The notes: generated by a model from the sequence alone, not told the origin. A stretch of DNA of 64,000 nt from Streptomyces sp. NBC_01707 (GCF_041438805.1 NZ_CP109190.1:3968001-4032000), one strand, 5' to 3'; positions 51,318 to 60,435 are shown, numbered from the stretch's first letter. Translations and numbers: made by a program.

Positions 51318-53687
51318 TCAGGTGAGTTCCGTGACCGTCCCCTCCAGCACCGCCGGGGCCGGGCCCCCGTGGATGATCCCGAGGCGTTGTGTCGCCCGGG
51401 TCAGTGCGACGTACAGGTCGTTCAGACCGCGTGCCGACCGGGCCAGGATCTCCGTCGGATCGGCGATGAGCACCGCGTCGAACTCCAGTCCCTTCGCCTG
51501 CCGTACCCCCAGCACCACCACCCGGCTCTCCAGGTCGGGCTCGTCCCCGTAGACAGCGTCCGGGACCGACTCGGCCACCGCTGCGCCCAGTTCGTCACGG
51601 CGGGCGTCAGGGACGAGTACCGCGAGCCGGCCGTCCTCCAGTGCGGCGGCCTCCTTCGCCGCCCGGTCGGCGAGGGTGCGGGCCAGCAGGCCGGGCTCGG
51701 TTCGCATGCGCCACGGCTCCGCCCCCGTCTCCCGTACCGAGCGCGGCAGCTGGAGCCCCGGGCCGAGCGCCGCGAGAACCTCCGAGGTGGATGCCATGAT
51801 CTCGGCGGGGGTGCGGTAGTTGACCGTGAGCGACACCTGCCGCCACCGGTCGCCGACGTGCGGGGCGAGCGCGGACGCCCACGAAGAGGCACCCGCCGCG
51901 TCGCCGGTCTGCGCGACGTCACCGACCAGGGTCATGGAGCGGGTCGGGCAGCGCCTCATCAGCAGCCGCCAGGCCATCTGGGACAGTTCCTGCGCCTCGT
52001 CGACGATGATGTGCCCGAAGACCCAGCCCCGGTCGGCGAAGGCGCGTTCGGCGACGGTGCGGACCATGCGTTCCTCGTGACGGTCGGCGAGCGTCTCGGC
52101 GTCGAGCATGCCCATGAGGCTCTCCTCGTCCTCACCGTCACCTGCCGCGAGGTCGAGGACGCCCTGCGCGTACGCGACGCCCTCCGCCCGCTCGGCCGCG
52201 GCGGCGGCCTCGGCCGCACGGTCGTCCTGACCGAGCAGTTCGGCGGCCTCGTCGAGCAGCGGCACGTCGGCGGCGGTCCAGCCGCCCCCCGGCGCGCGAT
52301 ACAGCGACTCCCTTTCCTCATCGGTCAGTTCACGTGCCGCCGACACAAGCCGCGCACGGTCGCCGTACAGGTCGGTCAGCAACTGCTGTGCGGTGAGCGG
52401 AGGCCAGAGGGCGTCGAGCGCGGCCCGGACGTCGGCGTCGGTGGCGAGCATCCGCCGTACGTCGGCGATGTCCTGCGCCTCCGTCCGTTCCTGGGCGGCG
52501 GCCGAGTCCTCCTCGCCGAGCAGCCCCGGCAGGGCGTCCAGGTCGGCGCGTACGGCACGGTCGAGATCGGCCTCGGCCAGCACCTCGGCGATGTCCGCCT
52601 CCAGCCGGTCGGCGAGGGTGCGGGTGTCCTCGACGGACCGCCGGGCCAGCGCGGCGACGATCTCGCGCCGGAAGACGGGGGCGGCCCTGTTGTGCGGCAG
52701 CCTGGTCGCGCGGGCGGCGTCGGCGGCGCGTAGGCACTCCTCGTGGTCGAGGCGGACCACATCGCCGTCGAACTCGACCTCCAGCCCGGTGCCCGCCGGT
52801 ACCTGGCGGTCCCGGACCGCCGCCGCGATCACGGCCGCCATCTCCGTACGCCCCTTGACCTCGGCGGTCTCCGACGGTTCGGTCCGGTCGGCACGGACTC
52901 CGGGGAACAGCTCGCCGACGGTGGACAGCAGCACGCTGTTCTCGCCGAGACCGGGCAGCACCTGGCCGATGTACCCGATGAAGGTGGGGTTCGGTCCGAC
53001 GACCAGCACGCCACGGGAGGCCAGTTGCCGGTGCGTGTAGAGGAGATACGCGGCCCGGTGGAGCGCGACCGCGGTCTTGCCGGTGCCCGGGCCACCCTGC
53101 ACCACCAGGACCCCTCGGTGGTCGGAGCGGATGATCGCGTCCTGCTCGGCCTGGAGCGTGGCAACGATGTCGTGCATGCGGCCGGTGCGCCCTGCGTCGA
53201 GCGAGGCGAGCAGCGCGGCCTCGCCGGTCAGCTCGCCGACCGGCACCCCGTCGCGGTCGAGAACCTCGTCGTCGAGGCGGACCACCCGGTTTCCACGGGT
53301 GGTGATGTGGCGGCGCCTGCGGACGCCGTGCGGGGCGGCGGGCGTGGCGACGTAGAAGGGGCGGGCGGCGGGTGCGCGCCAGTCCAGCAGCAGCGGATCG
53401 TCGTCCGCGGACTCGGCGGGCAGTCCGACGCGCCCGATGTAGTGCCGATCGCCGTCCCGCAGATCGAGCCGCCCGAAGCAGAGCCCGTTCTCGGCGGCGT
53501 CGTACCGCGCGACCTGCCCGGCGTACCGGGCGGCGGCCGCCTCACGCTCCAGCCGCCCCTGGCGGGTCCCGCCGGTCTCCCGGAGGACGCCGGTCAGCCG
53601 GTTCCGGGCATCGTCGCGGAGGGCTTCCACGCGGGCGTGAAGCATGTCGAGATGGTCCTGCTCGTGTGCGATCTCAGCTGTGGACAA
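51318..53687 (-). CDS. HelD-type UvrD/Rep-like helicase, RNA polymerase-associated
   Basis: The 789-residue superfamily 1 protein starts with a helical arm (residues about 1-60) and has GGPGTGKT at 198-205, a motif II IIVDEAQELSQMAW, and VGDVAQTGD. The C-terminal motifs are VNYRTPAEIM and KGLEFDAVLI. A long Asp/Glu-rich insertion (about 380-540) is typical of actinobacterial HelD, which enters the RNA polymerase channels; HelR of S. venezuelae displaces rifampicin this way. The TTG start (53687) has AGGGAG about 11 nt upstream. It follows the tet gene by 125 nt on the same strand. Confidence 0.88.
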   Translation of the reverse strand: MSTAEIAHEQDHLDMLHARVEALRDDARNRLTGVLRETGGTRQGRLEREAAAARYAGQVARYDAAENGLCFGRLDLRDGDRHYIGRVGLPAESADDDPLLLDWRAPAARPFYVATPAAPHGVRRRRHITTRGNRVVRLDDEVLDRDGVPVGELTGEAALLASLDAGRTGRMHDIVATLQAEQDAIIRSDHRGVLVVQGGPGTGKTAVALHRAAYLLYTHRQLASRGVLVVGPNPTFIGYIGQVLPGLGENSVLLSTVGELFPGVRADRTEPSETAEVKGRTEMAAVIAAAVRDRQVPAGTGLEVEFDGDVVRLDHEECLRAADAARATRLPHNRAAPVFRREIVAALARRSVEDTRTLADRLEADIAEVLAEADLDRAVRADLDALPGLLGEEDSAAAQERTEAQDIADVRRMLATDADVRAALDALWPPLTAQQLLTDLYGDRARLVSAARELTDEERESLYRAPGGGWTAADVPLLDEAAELLGQDDRAAEAAAAAERAEGVAYAQGVLDLAAGDGEDEESLMGMLDAETLADRHEERMVRTVAERAFADRGWVFGHIIVDEAQELSQMAWRLLMRRCPTRSMTLVGDVAQTGDAAGASSWASALAPHVGDRWRQVSLTVNYRTPAEIMASTSEVLAALGPGLQLPRSVRETGAEPWRMRTEPGLLARTLADRAAKEAAALEDGRLAVLVPDARRDELGAAVAESVPDAVYGDEPDLESRVVVLGVRQAKGLEFDAVLIADPTEILARSARGLNDLYVALTRATQRLGIIHGGPAPAVLEGTVTELT

Positions 53688-53812
53688 CGGTGCACTGACT
53701 CCCTGCGGGCGGTGGCGGGCGGCAGCCCAGGGTGCCCTACATCGGGACGGAAGGGGAGCCGCGCAGGTCCGGGGGTACGCCGGACCCGGATCCTCTCCCG
53801 CCCCGGCACCGG

Positions 53813-55864
53813 CTACCGGGGATCCCCCTGTCCGGCGATCCTGCGCACCGTGTGCAGCAGGTACTCCTTGCGGTTGAGGGGGTTGTGGTCGGTACGCGGA
53901 CGGTCCGGAGCCGTACCGACGACCGCCCGGTACGAGTCGAAGGCCGTCTCCAGGACGCCTTCGCCGCGCGTGAGCGCCGGAAGCTGTTGGTGCAGTTCAT
54001 GGACCCGGGCCGCCGGAATCTCACCCTGCAGTACGCACGACGCCCCCTGCACGTCCGGTGTCCGCGGCACCGCGCGCAGGCGGGCGAGTACCGGCAGGGC
54101 CGGGCCGAGCGTGTCCGCCGGAAGCTCCAGCCGGAACCGGTGCATCGGCTCGTACACCGTGGTGCCGGCCTGTTGCAACGCGGCCATCAGGACCAGCGGT
54201 GTCAGATTACGGAAATCCCCGGCCGTGCTCGACATGGATTTGTCGAATACGGCATGCGAATGGCTCTGCCGGGGCCAGTAACCGGAATGTGTCATCGTGA
54301 CAATGCAATCGGTCACCTGCCATCCGTGAATTCCCTGCCGCAGCGCCGAACGGACCGTTTCCTCGACCGCCCTCATCAATGAGAACGGCATGGATCCGAG
54401 CTCCACCTCCAGCCGGTATTCCACTCCGCTGCCGATCGGGGCCGGATCGACGCGCAGCCCGATGGTCGCCAGGAAGGGATTGTGCTCCGTGTCCCCGACC
54501 TCGAACGCGGATCCGCTGCCGACCGGCCGTTCCACACAGATGGTGGTGGTCTCCCGGAAGGTGACGTCGATCCCGAATTCGTCGGCCAGCGTCGCCTGGA
54601 TGACTTCCTTCTGCACCTCGCCGTAGAGCGACACGGAGACTTCCTTCCGGATGTCGTCCTGACGCAGATTGATCAGCGGGTCCTGTTCGGCGAGCTGGGC
54701 GAGTGCGAGATGGAGTTCACCCCGGCCGGCCGGAGCGCTGGGAACGACGACCGATTCGAGTGTCGGCGGAGCGAAGAAGCGACCGGTCGTGGCGGTTCCC
54801 GGCACCCCGACCGAATCGCCGATCCGAATGTCGCCGAGCCCCCTGAGCTTCCCGATCTGCCCCGCACGGACCGACGCGGCACGGACGGTGGAGCCCTGGT
54901 CGAAGACGCTGATGGCGGTGACCTTGCCGTCCTCGCGCCCACCTCGCTCGCCCGGCGCGTCGCTGCCACCGCATCCTCCGTCCCTGCCGAACGGGAGCCG
55001 GTCGCGGGTCCGTACCGTTCCTGAGAACATCCGGACGTACGCGATCTTCTCGCCGCTCGAACCGCGCTCGACCTTGAACACGGTGCCCGAGACCGGCCCG
55101 TCGACGTCACCCTCGGACACGGGCAGCAGCTCCCTGATCCCGCCGATCAGCGCGTCCACGCCCGCCCCGGTGATGGCCGAGCCGAAGAAGACCGGATGGA
55201 CGAGCGCCTGCCCGGTCTGTGCGACCAGCGCGCTGCGGAGCGTGCTGTACGGGAGCGGCGCGCCGCCGTCGACGTACGCGGCGAGGAGAGCGTCGTCGCG
55301 GTCGGCGAGCAGCTCGGTCAGCCGGGAGGTGAAGCCGGGGTCGGAGTCCGAGTACGGCGTGCAGCGGGCGCTCCGCGACCCCGTCCCGTCGACCGCCCCC
55401 ATCGCGACCACGTCCCGGGTCAGCTTCTCGGAGACGGTCCGCAGGACGGAAGCGTACTGCGCACCGCCGCGGTCGATCTTGTTCACGAAGATGAGCGTGG
55501 GAATCCGCAGCCGTTGCAGGGTCCGCATCAGCACGCGGGTCTGCGCCTGCACGCCCTCCACGGCGGACACGACCAGCACCGCGCCGTCGAGCACGCTCAG
55601 CACCCGCTCCACCTCGGCAATGAAGTCCGGGTGACCGGGTGTGTCGATCAGATTGACCGTGATGTCGTCGATGGGAAAAGAGACGACGGCCGACTTGATC
55701 GTGATGCCGCGCTGCCGTTCGAGCGCGAGAGAATCGGTCTGGGTGTTCCCGTCGTCGACGCTGCCGATCTCGTCGATGACTCCGGCGGCGTGGAGCAGCC
55801 GCTCGGTCAGGCTCGTCTTACCGGCGTCGACATGCGCCAGAATTCCCAGGTTCAGCAAGTGCAC
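53813..55864 (-). CDS. Tetracycline resistance ribosomal protection protein (TetM/OtrA family)
   Basis: The 683-residue translational GTPase has AHVDAGKT (10-17), DTPGH (74-78) and NKID near 128-131. It then shows the EF-G-like C-terminal domains of TetM/TetO/OtrA, with MTHSGYWPRQSHSH near domain IV, unlike EF-G itself. It releases tetracycline from the ribosome. A Gly/Asp/Arg-rich insertion lies around residues 295-315. The GTG at 55864 gives the family N-terminus (LNLGILAHVD). A separate upstream ORF overlaps this start, and a helD-type gene follows. Confidence 0.9.
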   Translation of the reverse strand: MHLLNLGILAHVDAGKTSLTERLLHAAGVIDEIGSVDDGNTQTDSLALERQRGITIKSAVVSFPIDDITVNLIDTPGHPDFIAEVERVLSVLDGAVLVVSAVEGVQAQTRVLMRTLQRLRIPTLIFVNKIDRGGAQYASVLRTVSEKLTRDVVAMGAVDGTGSRSARCTPYSDSDPGFTSRLTELLADRDDALLAAYVDGGAPLPYSTLRSALVAQTGQALVHPVFFGSAITGAGVDALIGGIRELLPVSEGDVDGPVSGTVFKVERGSSGEKIAYVRMFSGTVRTRDRLPFGRDGGCGGSDAPGERGGREDGKVTAISVFDQGSTVRAASVRAGQIGKLRGLGDIRIGDSVGVPGTATTGRFFAPPTLESVVVPSAPAGRGELHLALAQLAEQDPLINLRQDDIRKEVSVSLYGEVQKEVIQATLADEFGIDVTFRETTTICVERPVGSGSAFEVGDTEHNPFLATIGLRVDPAPIGSGVEYRLEVELGSMPFSLMRAVEETVRSALRQGIHGWQVTDCIVTMTHSGYWPRQSHSHAVFDKSMSSTAGDFRNLTPLVLMAALQQAGTTVYEPMHRFRLELPADTLGPALPVLARLRAVPRTPDVQGASCVLQGEIPAARVHELHQQLPALTRGEGVLETAFDSYRAVVGTAPDRPRTDHNPLNRKEYLLHTVRRIAGQGDPR

Positions 55865-55928
55865 GAAGCTTCATGTCCTCAAGATCGGTGGCAATTTCCG
55901 TCTGAATGAACACGAGAGTTCCGCGCAT
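55818..55928 (-). CDS. Upstream ORF overlapping the tet start, 36 aa (leader candidate)
   Basis: The ATG at 55928 has AGGAG 6 nt upstream, better than the site of the tet gene itself. The ORF starts MRGTLVFIQTEIATDLEDMK and stops at 55818-55820, 47 nt inside tet in another frame. Ribosomes on this ORF would pass through the tet start, so it may couple or restrict tet translation. Leader peptides control other ribosomal protection genes, for example tetM. The peptide itself is not recognised. Confidence 0.5.
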   Translation of the reverse strand: MRGTLVFIQTEIATDLEDMKLRALAEPGNSGACRRR

Positions 55929-56443
55929 GATCGTCTCCTGGGTCTCGATTGACCGATGGCCGGTCTGCCGATGCCGGGAGTACAGCAGGAAGCCACCCCG
56001 GCGGACAACTCATTTATGACCGAATTTCCAGCGGGAACCACCGGATGCCCCGATTTTCTGCGCGGATCGCAGAGCCGGACGCCGTGGTGACGGTCCAGCC
56101 AGGGGCGGAGTCGAGGCCACACATCCTCCAACTCACCTCTGAGCCATGGGAGTTCAAGTGTTACGCAGGAGCGCTTCCGACTCCATCGGACGCCCCGTCA
56201 CCGTGAGGAGCAGTCAGCAAACGAGTGGGTCGGTGAACCCCAAACCTCGGCGCGGCGTTGCATACAGTCCAATGGGTGATTATTCGCTTTTCGCCACCCG
56301 AAGAGACCACGCATTGGCTCCGACGCGGAGCCGCCTATTGGCGCGGAGTCGTTTTTCGATTGACGGTGGAACACGTCGCTACTGCGTCACACCGAGTCGA
56401 CAGCCAGTCACTCCCGCAGTTGCGCCGAAAGGAACGTGTTCAG
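55929..56443. other. Divergent region between tet leader and secreted repeat protein
   Basis: These 515 bp hold no credible protein gene and are more AT-rich than the flanks. They contain CATAAAT near 56013 as a possible minus-strand -10. They also hold a TTGACGG (-35-like) at about 56360 on the plus strand and two copies of an ATTGGC...GCGGAG element at 56313 and 56336. No terminator or RNA gene was recognised. Confidence 0.45.
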
Positions 56444-57514
56444 ATGCGCTCTGCCCGCACCTTGTTCGCTTCGGCCGCCATCAGTGCGGTCCTGGCGATC
56501 ACGACACCAGCCGCATTCGCGATGACCGTGGCCGACCGCGACGGCGGCGGCTCCTCCCACAGCAACCACGAGAACGGCGGCCGTGGCGGCGACGAAGGCG
56601 GTCGTGGCAGCGACGAAGGCGGCCGTGGCAGCGACGAAGGCGGTCGCGGCGGCGACGAAGGCGGCCGTGGCAGCGACGAAGGCGGCCGTGGCAGCGACGA
56701 AGGCGGCCGTGGCAGCGACGAAGGCGGCCGTGGCAGCGACGAAGGCGGCCGCGGCGGCGACGACGAAGGCGGCCGTGGCGGCGACGACGAAGGCGGCCGT
56801 GGCGGCCGTGGCGAGGACGGCGGCAACCGCCAGGACGGAGAGAGGCCCAGCGGCGGCGTCCGCACCGGTGGCGGTGCGCTGGCCATGAAGGCGGACGGCG
56901 ACGAGGGCCACGGCAACAAGTCCGACCACGGCGGGAAGTCCCAGCGCGGTGAGGAGGACGCCGGCACCGGCTTCGTCGACGAGGACGAGAGTGGCTACCT
57001 CAACAAGCACGGTGACGAGGCCGGCGACGAGGACGGCAGTGAGGACGGTGGCGAGTACGGCAGCGAGGAGGGCGGCGAGGAAGGCAGCGGCTACCTCGCG
57101 AACCACGGCGGTGACAAGAAGGGCAGCGGCGACCAGGGCAGCCGTGGCAACGGCAGCAAGCCCAGCGGCGGCGTCCGCACCGGTGGCGGCGCCATGGCCA
57201 TGGTCGTGTCCGACGACGGCCACGGCGGCCACGGCGGCAAGGGTGGCCGCGGCGACAGTCGTGGTGAGGAGGGCGGCTACGGCGACGAGGGCGGTTACGG
57301 CGACGACGGTGGTTACGGCGACGACGGCGGCGACGAGGGCAGCAGGGGCGACAACGGCGACAGGCCGCGCGGCGGCGTCCGCACCGGTGGTGGCGGAACG
57401 GCCACGACCGCCGGCAGCGGTCTGGCCGCCGGTTCGGCACTGCTGATCGGTGGGCTCGGCGTCGGTGCGTACAAGATGCGCCGCCGTCAGTCCACGGGTG
57501 GTGCGGTGGCCTGA
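56444..57514 (+). CDS. Secreted Gly/Asp-rich repeat protein with C-terminal membrane anchor
   Basis: The 356-residue protein has a signal peptide (residues 1-26, ending AFA) followed by eight GGRG(S/G)DE heptads and two octads. The motif (P)(S/R)GGVRTGGG occurs three times, separated by acidic Gly-rich stretches. The C-terminus has a hydrophobic helix (GSALLIGGLGVGAYKM) and a basic tail RRRQ, as in sortase substrates, but no LPxTG. GAAAGGAA lies upstream of the ATG. The class F sortase gene follows by 146 bp, so it is likely the sortase's substrate. Confidence 0.75.
   Translation: MRSARTLFASAAISAVLAITTPAAFAMTVADRDGGGSSHSNHENGGRGGDEGGRGSDEGGRGSDEGGRGGDEGGRGSDEGGRGSDEGGRGSDEGGRGSDEGGRGGDDEGGRGGDDEGGRGGRGEDGGNRQDGERPSGGVRTGGGALAMKADGDEGHGNKSDHGGKSQRGEEDAGTGFVDEDESGYLNKHGDEAGDEDGSEDGGEYGSEEGGEEGSGYLANHGGDKKGSGDQGSRGNGSKPSGGVRTGGGAMAMVVSDDGHGGHGGKGGRGDSRGEEGGYGDEGGYGDDGGYGDDGGDEGSRGDNGDRPRGGVRTGGGGTATTAGSGLAAGSALLIGGLGVGAYKMRRRQSTGGAVA
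56576..56791 (+). repeat. Tandem 21-bp (and 24-bp) repeat encoding GGRG(S/G)DE
   Basis: Eight 21-bp units and two 24-bp units are near-identical in DNA (GGCGGCCGTGGCAGCGACGA type). Such an array can expand or shrink by slippage, so the copy number may vary between strains. Confidence 0.85.
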
Positions 57515-57660
57515 ACGAACTGAACGGCCAGCGGATCGCCGCATCTGTCGCGGTCGCCGTCCCTCGGGGCGGCGGCCGCGGCGGCTGCGTTTCCCGCCGC
57601 ACCAGCTGACCGAACGACCGCCCGACCGACTGATGACGCACGGAAGAAAGGCACGCTCCG

Positions 57661-58380
57661 ATGGCCGCCCCGCAGTCGTCCGATTCGACCCCCTCCGCAT
57701 CCGGCACCGGCCCTTCCACCTTCGGCCGCACCCTGCTCTGGCCCGCAGCAGCAGCCGGACTGGGCCTGCTCATGATCTTCAACTCGTTCGGCACCGCGGA
57801 GGACAACAAGCCGCCGGCCATCCCGTCGATGGCGGCTCCCGCTCCCGCCGCCGCCCCTCCCGCCCCTCCGGCTCCGTCGGCCGCGGCCTCCCCCAGCCCG
57901 ACGGGGCTGTTCATGCCGCGTTCCAAGCCGACGAAGCTCCAGATCCCGTCGATCGCGGTCAACGCACCCTTCACACCGCTGTCCATCGGCGCGAACGGGC
58001 AGCTCAACCCCCCGCCACCGAACGACACCAACCTGGTCGGCTGGTACAAGGGCGGAGTGACGCCCGGTGAGCGCGGCTCGGCGATCGTCGCCGGCCACGT
58101 CGACACGACGACCGGACCGGCGGTGTTCCTTCAGCTCCAGTTCGTGAAGCAAGGAGCCACGGTCGACATCACCCGGGCGGACGGCAGCGTCGCCACGTTC
58201 AAGGTCGACTCCGTCGAGAAGTTCAGCAAGGCGAACTTCCCCAACGACCTGGTGTACGCCGACACTCCGGACGCGCAGCTGCGACTGATCACGTGCGGCG
58301 GCACCTACGACAGGAAGGCCAAGGACTACAAGGACAACGTGGTGGTGTTCGCCCATCTCGACTCGACGAAGCGCCCCTGA
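57661..58380 (+). CDS. Class F sortase
   Basis: The 239-residue membrane-anchored transpeptidase has a membrane helix at about residues 22-42, a Pro/Ala-rich stalk and a sortase domain. His146 lies in VAGHVDT, Cys212 in RLITCGG and Arg218 in GTYDRK, so the catalytic residues are complete. It should cut a C-terminal sorting signal and attach proteins to the cell wall. The repeat protein directly upstream is the only obvious partner. The ATG has GAAAGG upstream. Confidence 0.88.
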   Translation: MAAPQSSDSTPSASGTGPSTFGRTLLWPAAAAGLGLLMIFNSFGTAEDNKPPAIPSMAAPAPAAAPPAPPAPSAAASPSPTGLFMPRSKPTKLQIPSIAVNAPFTPLSIGANGQLNPPPPNDTNLVGWYKGGVTPGERGSAIVAGHVDTTTGPAVFLQLQFVKQGATVDITRADGSVATFKVDSVEKFSKANFPNDLVYADTPDAQLRLITCGGTYDRKAKDYKDNVVVFAHLDSTKRP

Positions 58381-58381
58381 T

Positions 58382-58837
58382 TCAGCGGGCCGCCTCCGTC
58401 CGTCCCAACTCCTTGAAGAAGTGATGACGGGTGTGACCGCCCGGGATCCCTCCGCCGCTGCCGGTCTCCAGATAGCCCTGCCGACGGTAGAAGCCGGGCG
58501 CCTGGAAGGACATCGACGAGACGATCATCGATGAGCAGCCGCGCGCCACAGCCTCGTCCTCGGCGGCGCGCACCAGGCGTGCCCCCCAGCCTTCGTGGCG
58601 CCGGTCGGCCCGCACCCACACTTCCGATATCCCGGCACAACCGCCCCAGGTCCAGCCGACCAGCCCGGCCACCAGTTCGCCCGCCTCATCGGTGACCCGG
58701 ACGGAGAGGCCGCGGTCGTCGTGGGCGCCGGTCGCATCGTTGTTGAACGCGGTCAGTTCTTCGCTCAGGCGGGTGGAGAGCGCCGGGTCCTCCGCACCTA
58801 CGCGCAGGAACGCGTCCTCGCTGTGTCCAGTCGTCAT
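58382..58837 (-). CDS. GNAT family N-acetyltransferase
   Basis: The 151-residue protein is a minimal GNAT domain, with EGWGARLVRAAEDEAVARG as the acetyl-CoA loop and APGFYRRQGYLETG near the C-terminus. The substrate is unknown. Its stop is 1 bp from the stop of the convergent sortase gene. I chose the ATG at 58837; no clear ribosome binding site is present. Confidence 0.82.
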   Translation of the reverse strand: MTTGHSEDAFLRVGAEDPALSTRLSEELTAFNNDATGAHDDRGLSVRVTDEAGELVAGLVGWTWGGCAGISEVWVRADRRHEGWGARLVRAAEDEAVARGCSSMIVSSMSFQAPGFYRRQGYLETGSGGGIPGGHTRHHFFKELGRTEAAR

Positions 58838-58912
58838 GACGCATGAGTGTGCCAGCGCCACGGATCACGCGAAACCGAAATCCGTCCTGTTCAGGCCGGT
58901 GGCAGAGCCGCC

Positions 58913-59875
58913 TCACCGTGCCGTCGTCGGCGGTCGGCTCAGGGCTGCGGCCAGAACGCCGGCCGTCCTGGCGACCAGGGGGTTGTCAGCGGGGGCGTCC
59001 CGATCGGGCTTGGTGGTCATCACTGCCAGGACGACCGGCGGGCGGCCGGGGGGCCAGGCGATGCCGGCGTTGTTGTTGCCCCCGTAGCTGCCGCCGGCGG
59101 TCTTGTCCGCGACGGTCCAGTCGGCGGGAAGCCCGGCGCGGAAGCGTTCTCCGCTGGTGGTGTTGGCGAGCAGCCAGCCGGTGAGCAGCCGGCGGTCGCA
59201 GGGAACGAGTGCGTCTCCCAGGACGAGGCGCGCGTAGGTACGTCCGACGGCACGAGGCGTGGTGGTGTCCGTCCCACGCCATGGCTCCGCCGAATTCAGC
59301 TCGGGTTCCCAGCGGTCGAGGCGGGTGACCGGGTCGCCGATGGAGCGGCAGAAGCGGGTGACGGCGCCGGGGCCGCCCAGTTCTCGGAGGAGGAGGTTGG
59401 CCGCGGTGTTGTCGCTGTGCGTGATGGAGTACGCGCACAGCTCGGCGACCGTCATCCCGCCGGACAGGTTGTCGGGCCTGCCGGTGATCGGCGAGTTGCC
59501 CGAGGCCTCGACGTACTGCGCGGTGTAGCGGATACGGCGGGCCAGGAACTCGCCTCTGCGGTCCAGATCGCGAAGGACCGCCGCCACGCCGATGGTCTTG
59601 AACAGGGAGCACATCGGGAAGCGCTCGTCCGGTCGGTACACCACCGTGCGGCCCGTGGCGGTGTCATGGGCGTAGGCGCCGAGCCGGGCGGAGTGCTCCC
59701 GTTCCAGGGCGCGCAACTCCCGGGCGGTCCGGTCCGCCGCGCCGGACGCTGTCGAGGAGCTGTGCACGCTCGCGGCGGCGTGCGCGGGGGGCGACAGGGA
59801 CACAGCGGCCAGGGCCGCCCCCGCCCCGGTGGCCAGGATCGTCCGGCGGGTCGCGCGGGCTCCGTTGGATCGCAC
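58913..59875 (-). CDS. Class A beta-lactamase with Tat signal peptide
   Basis: The 320-residue secreted enzyme starts with a twin-arginine signal (Arg10-Arg11, TILATGAGAALAA). It has the class A motifs: CSLFK with Ser90 and Lys93, SDN in THSDNTAAN, EPELN, and KTA where KTG is usual (VADKTAGGSYGG). The gene should give resistance to penicillin-type drugs, although the changed third motif may alter the spectrum. I chose GTG at 59875, with AGGAAAGG about 9 nt upstream. tatB lies in the same window. Confidence 0.88.
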   Translation of the reverse strand: MRSNGARATRRTILATGAGAALAAVSLSPPAHAAASVHSSSTASGAADRTARELRALEREHSARLGAYAHDTATGRTVVYRPDERFPMCSLFKTIGVAAVLRDLDRRGEFLARRIRYTAQYVEASGNSPITGRPDNLSGGMTVAELCAYSITHSDNTAANLLLRELGGPGAVTRFCRSIGDPVTRLDRWEPELNSAEPWRGTDTTTPRAVGRTYARLVLGDALVPCDRRLLTGWLLANTTSGERFRAGLPADWTVADKTAGGSYGGNNNAGIAWPPGRPPVVLAVMTTKPDRDAPADNPLVARTAGVLAAALSRPPTTAR

Positions 59876-60018
59876 AGTCGGGTGCCTTTCCTTCGTACGG
59901 CAGGACATCTGACAGGACATCACCTCCCACCCCACTGGTTGCGACGACCGCATCGGACGCTGCCCGACACCCATGGCCGTCGACCGTTCGAAGCAGTGCC
60001 ACTGCATCGCCGACCGGA

Positions 60019-60402
60019 TCAGGGCGCCGGTTCCTCCGGGAGGGCGACGTACAGGTCGCGGAACGCCGCGGTCAGGCTCGCGATCATCCGCCAGTACGTG
60101 AAGGCAACGGCGTCGGACGTGGCACCGTCCGGCCGTACGGCGAGATCGAGGTTCCGGTACGCGACGCGGAACAGCGCGCGGACGCCGCCACGGCCTTCCT
60201 GGTCGTAGCCGTAGTCTTCGACGGCCATCAAGGTCCGCAGATGTCCGATCAGTTCATTGGTCCCCGTGTCGATGACGTCGCGTCGGGGACGTGTCGGGCG
60301 TTTCGTCAGCGCATGGTCGACGGCCCGTGCGATCGCGTCGACATCGATGCCGGTGCCGGCGACCGCGTGCCGAGGAGCGGCGTGAGGTTCGTTCCCGGTC
60401 AC
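60019..60402 (-). CDS. Hypothetical protein (possible DUF6415-like)
   Basis: The 127-residue helical protein contains NELIGHLRTLMAVEDYGYDQ and FTYWRMIASLTAAFRDLYVALP. It might belong to the DUF6415 group of small Streptomyces proteins often placed near XRE regulators, but the match is weak. GTG at 60402 has GGAGG 4 nt upstream. It is divergent from the XRE gene. Function unknown. Confidence 0.5.
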   Translation of the reverse strand: MTGNEPHAAPRHAVAGTGIDVDAIARAVDHALTKRPTRPRRDVIDTGTNELIGHLRTLMAVEDYGYDQEGRGGVRALFRVAYRNLDLAVRPDGATSDAVAFTYWRMIASLTAAFRDLYVALPEEPAP

Positions 60403-60435
60403 GGGTCCTCCTACCGGCGGCCGGGAGCGCACCCG

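Noticed and set aside
53688..53812. Rifamycin-associated palindrome before the HelD gene
   Set aside because: I looked for a GGGGCTT...AAGCCCC-type palindrome and found only a short GGTCCGG/CCGGACC stem.
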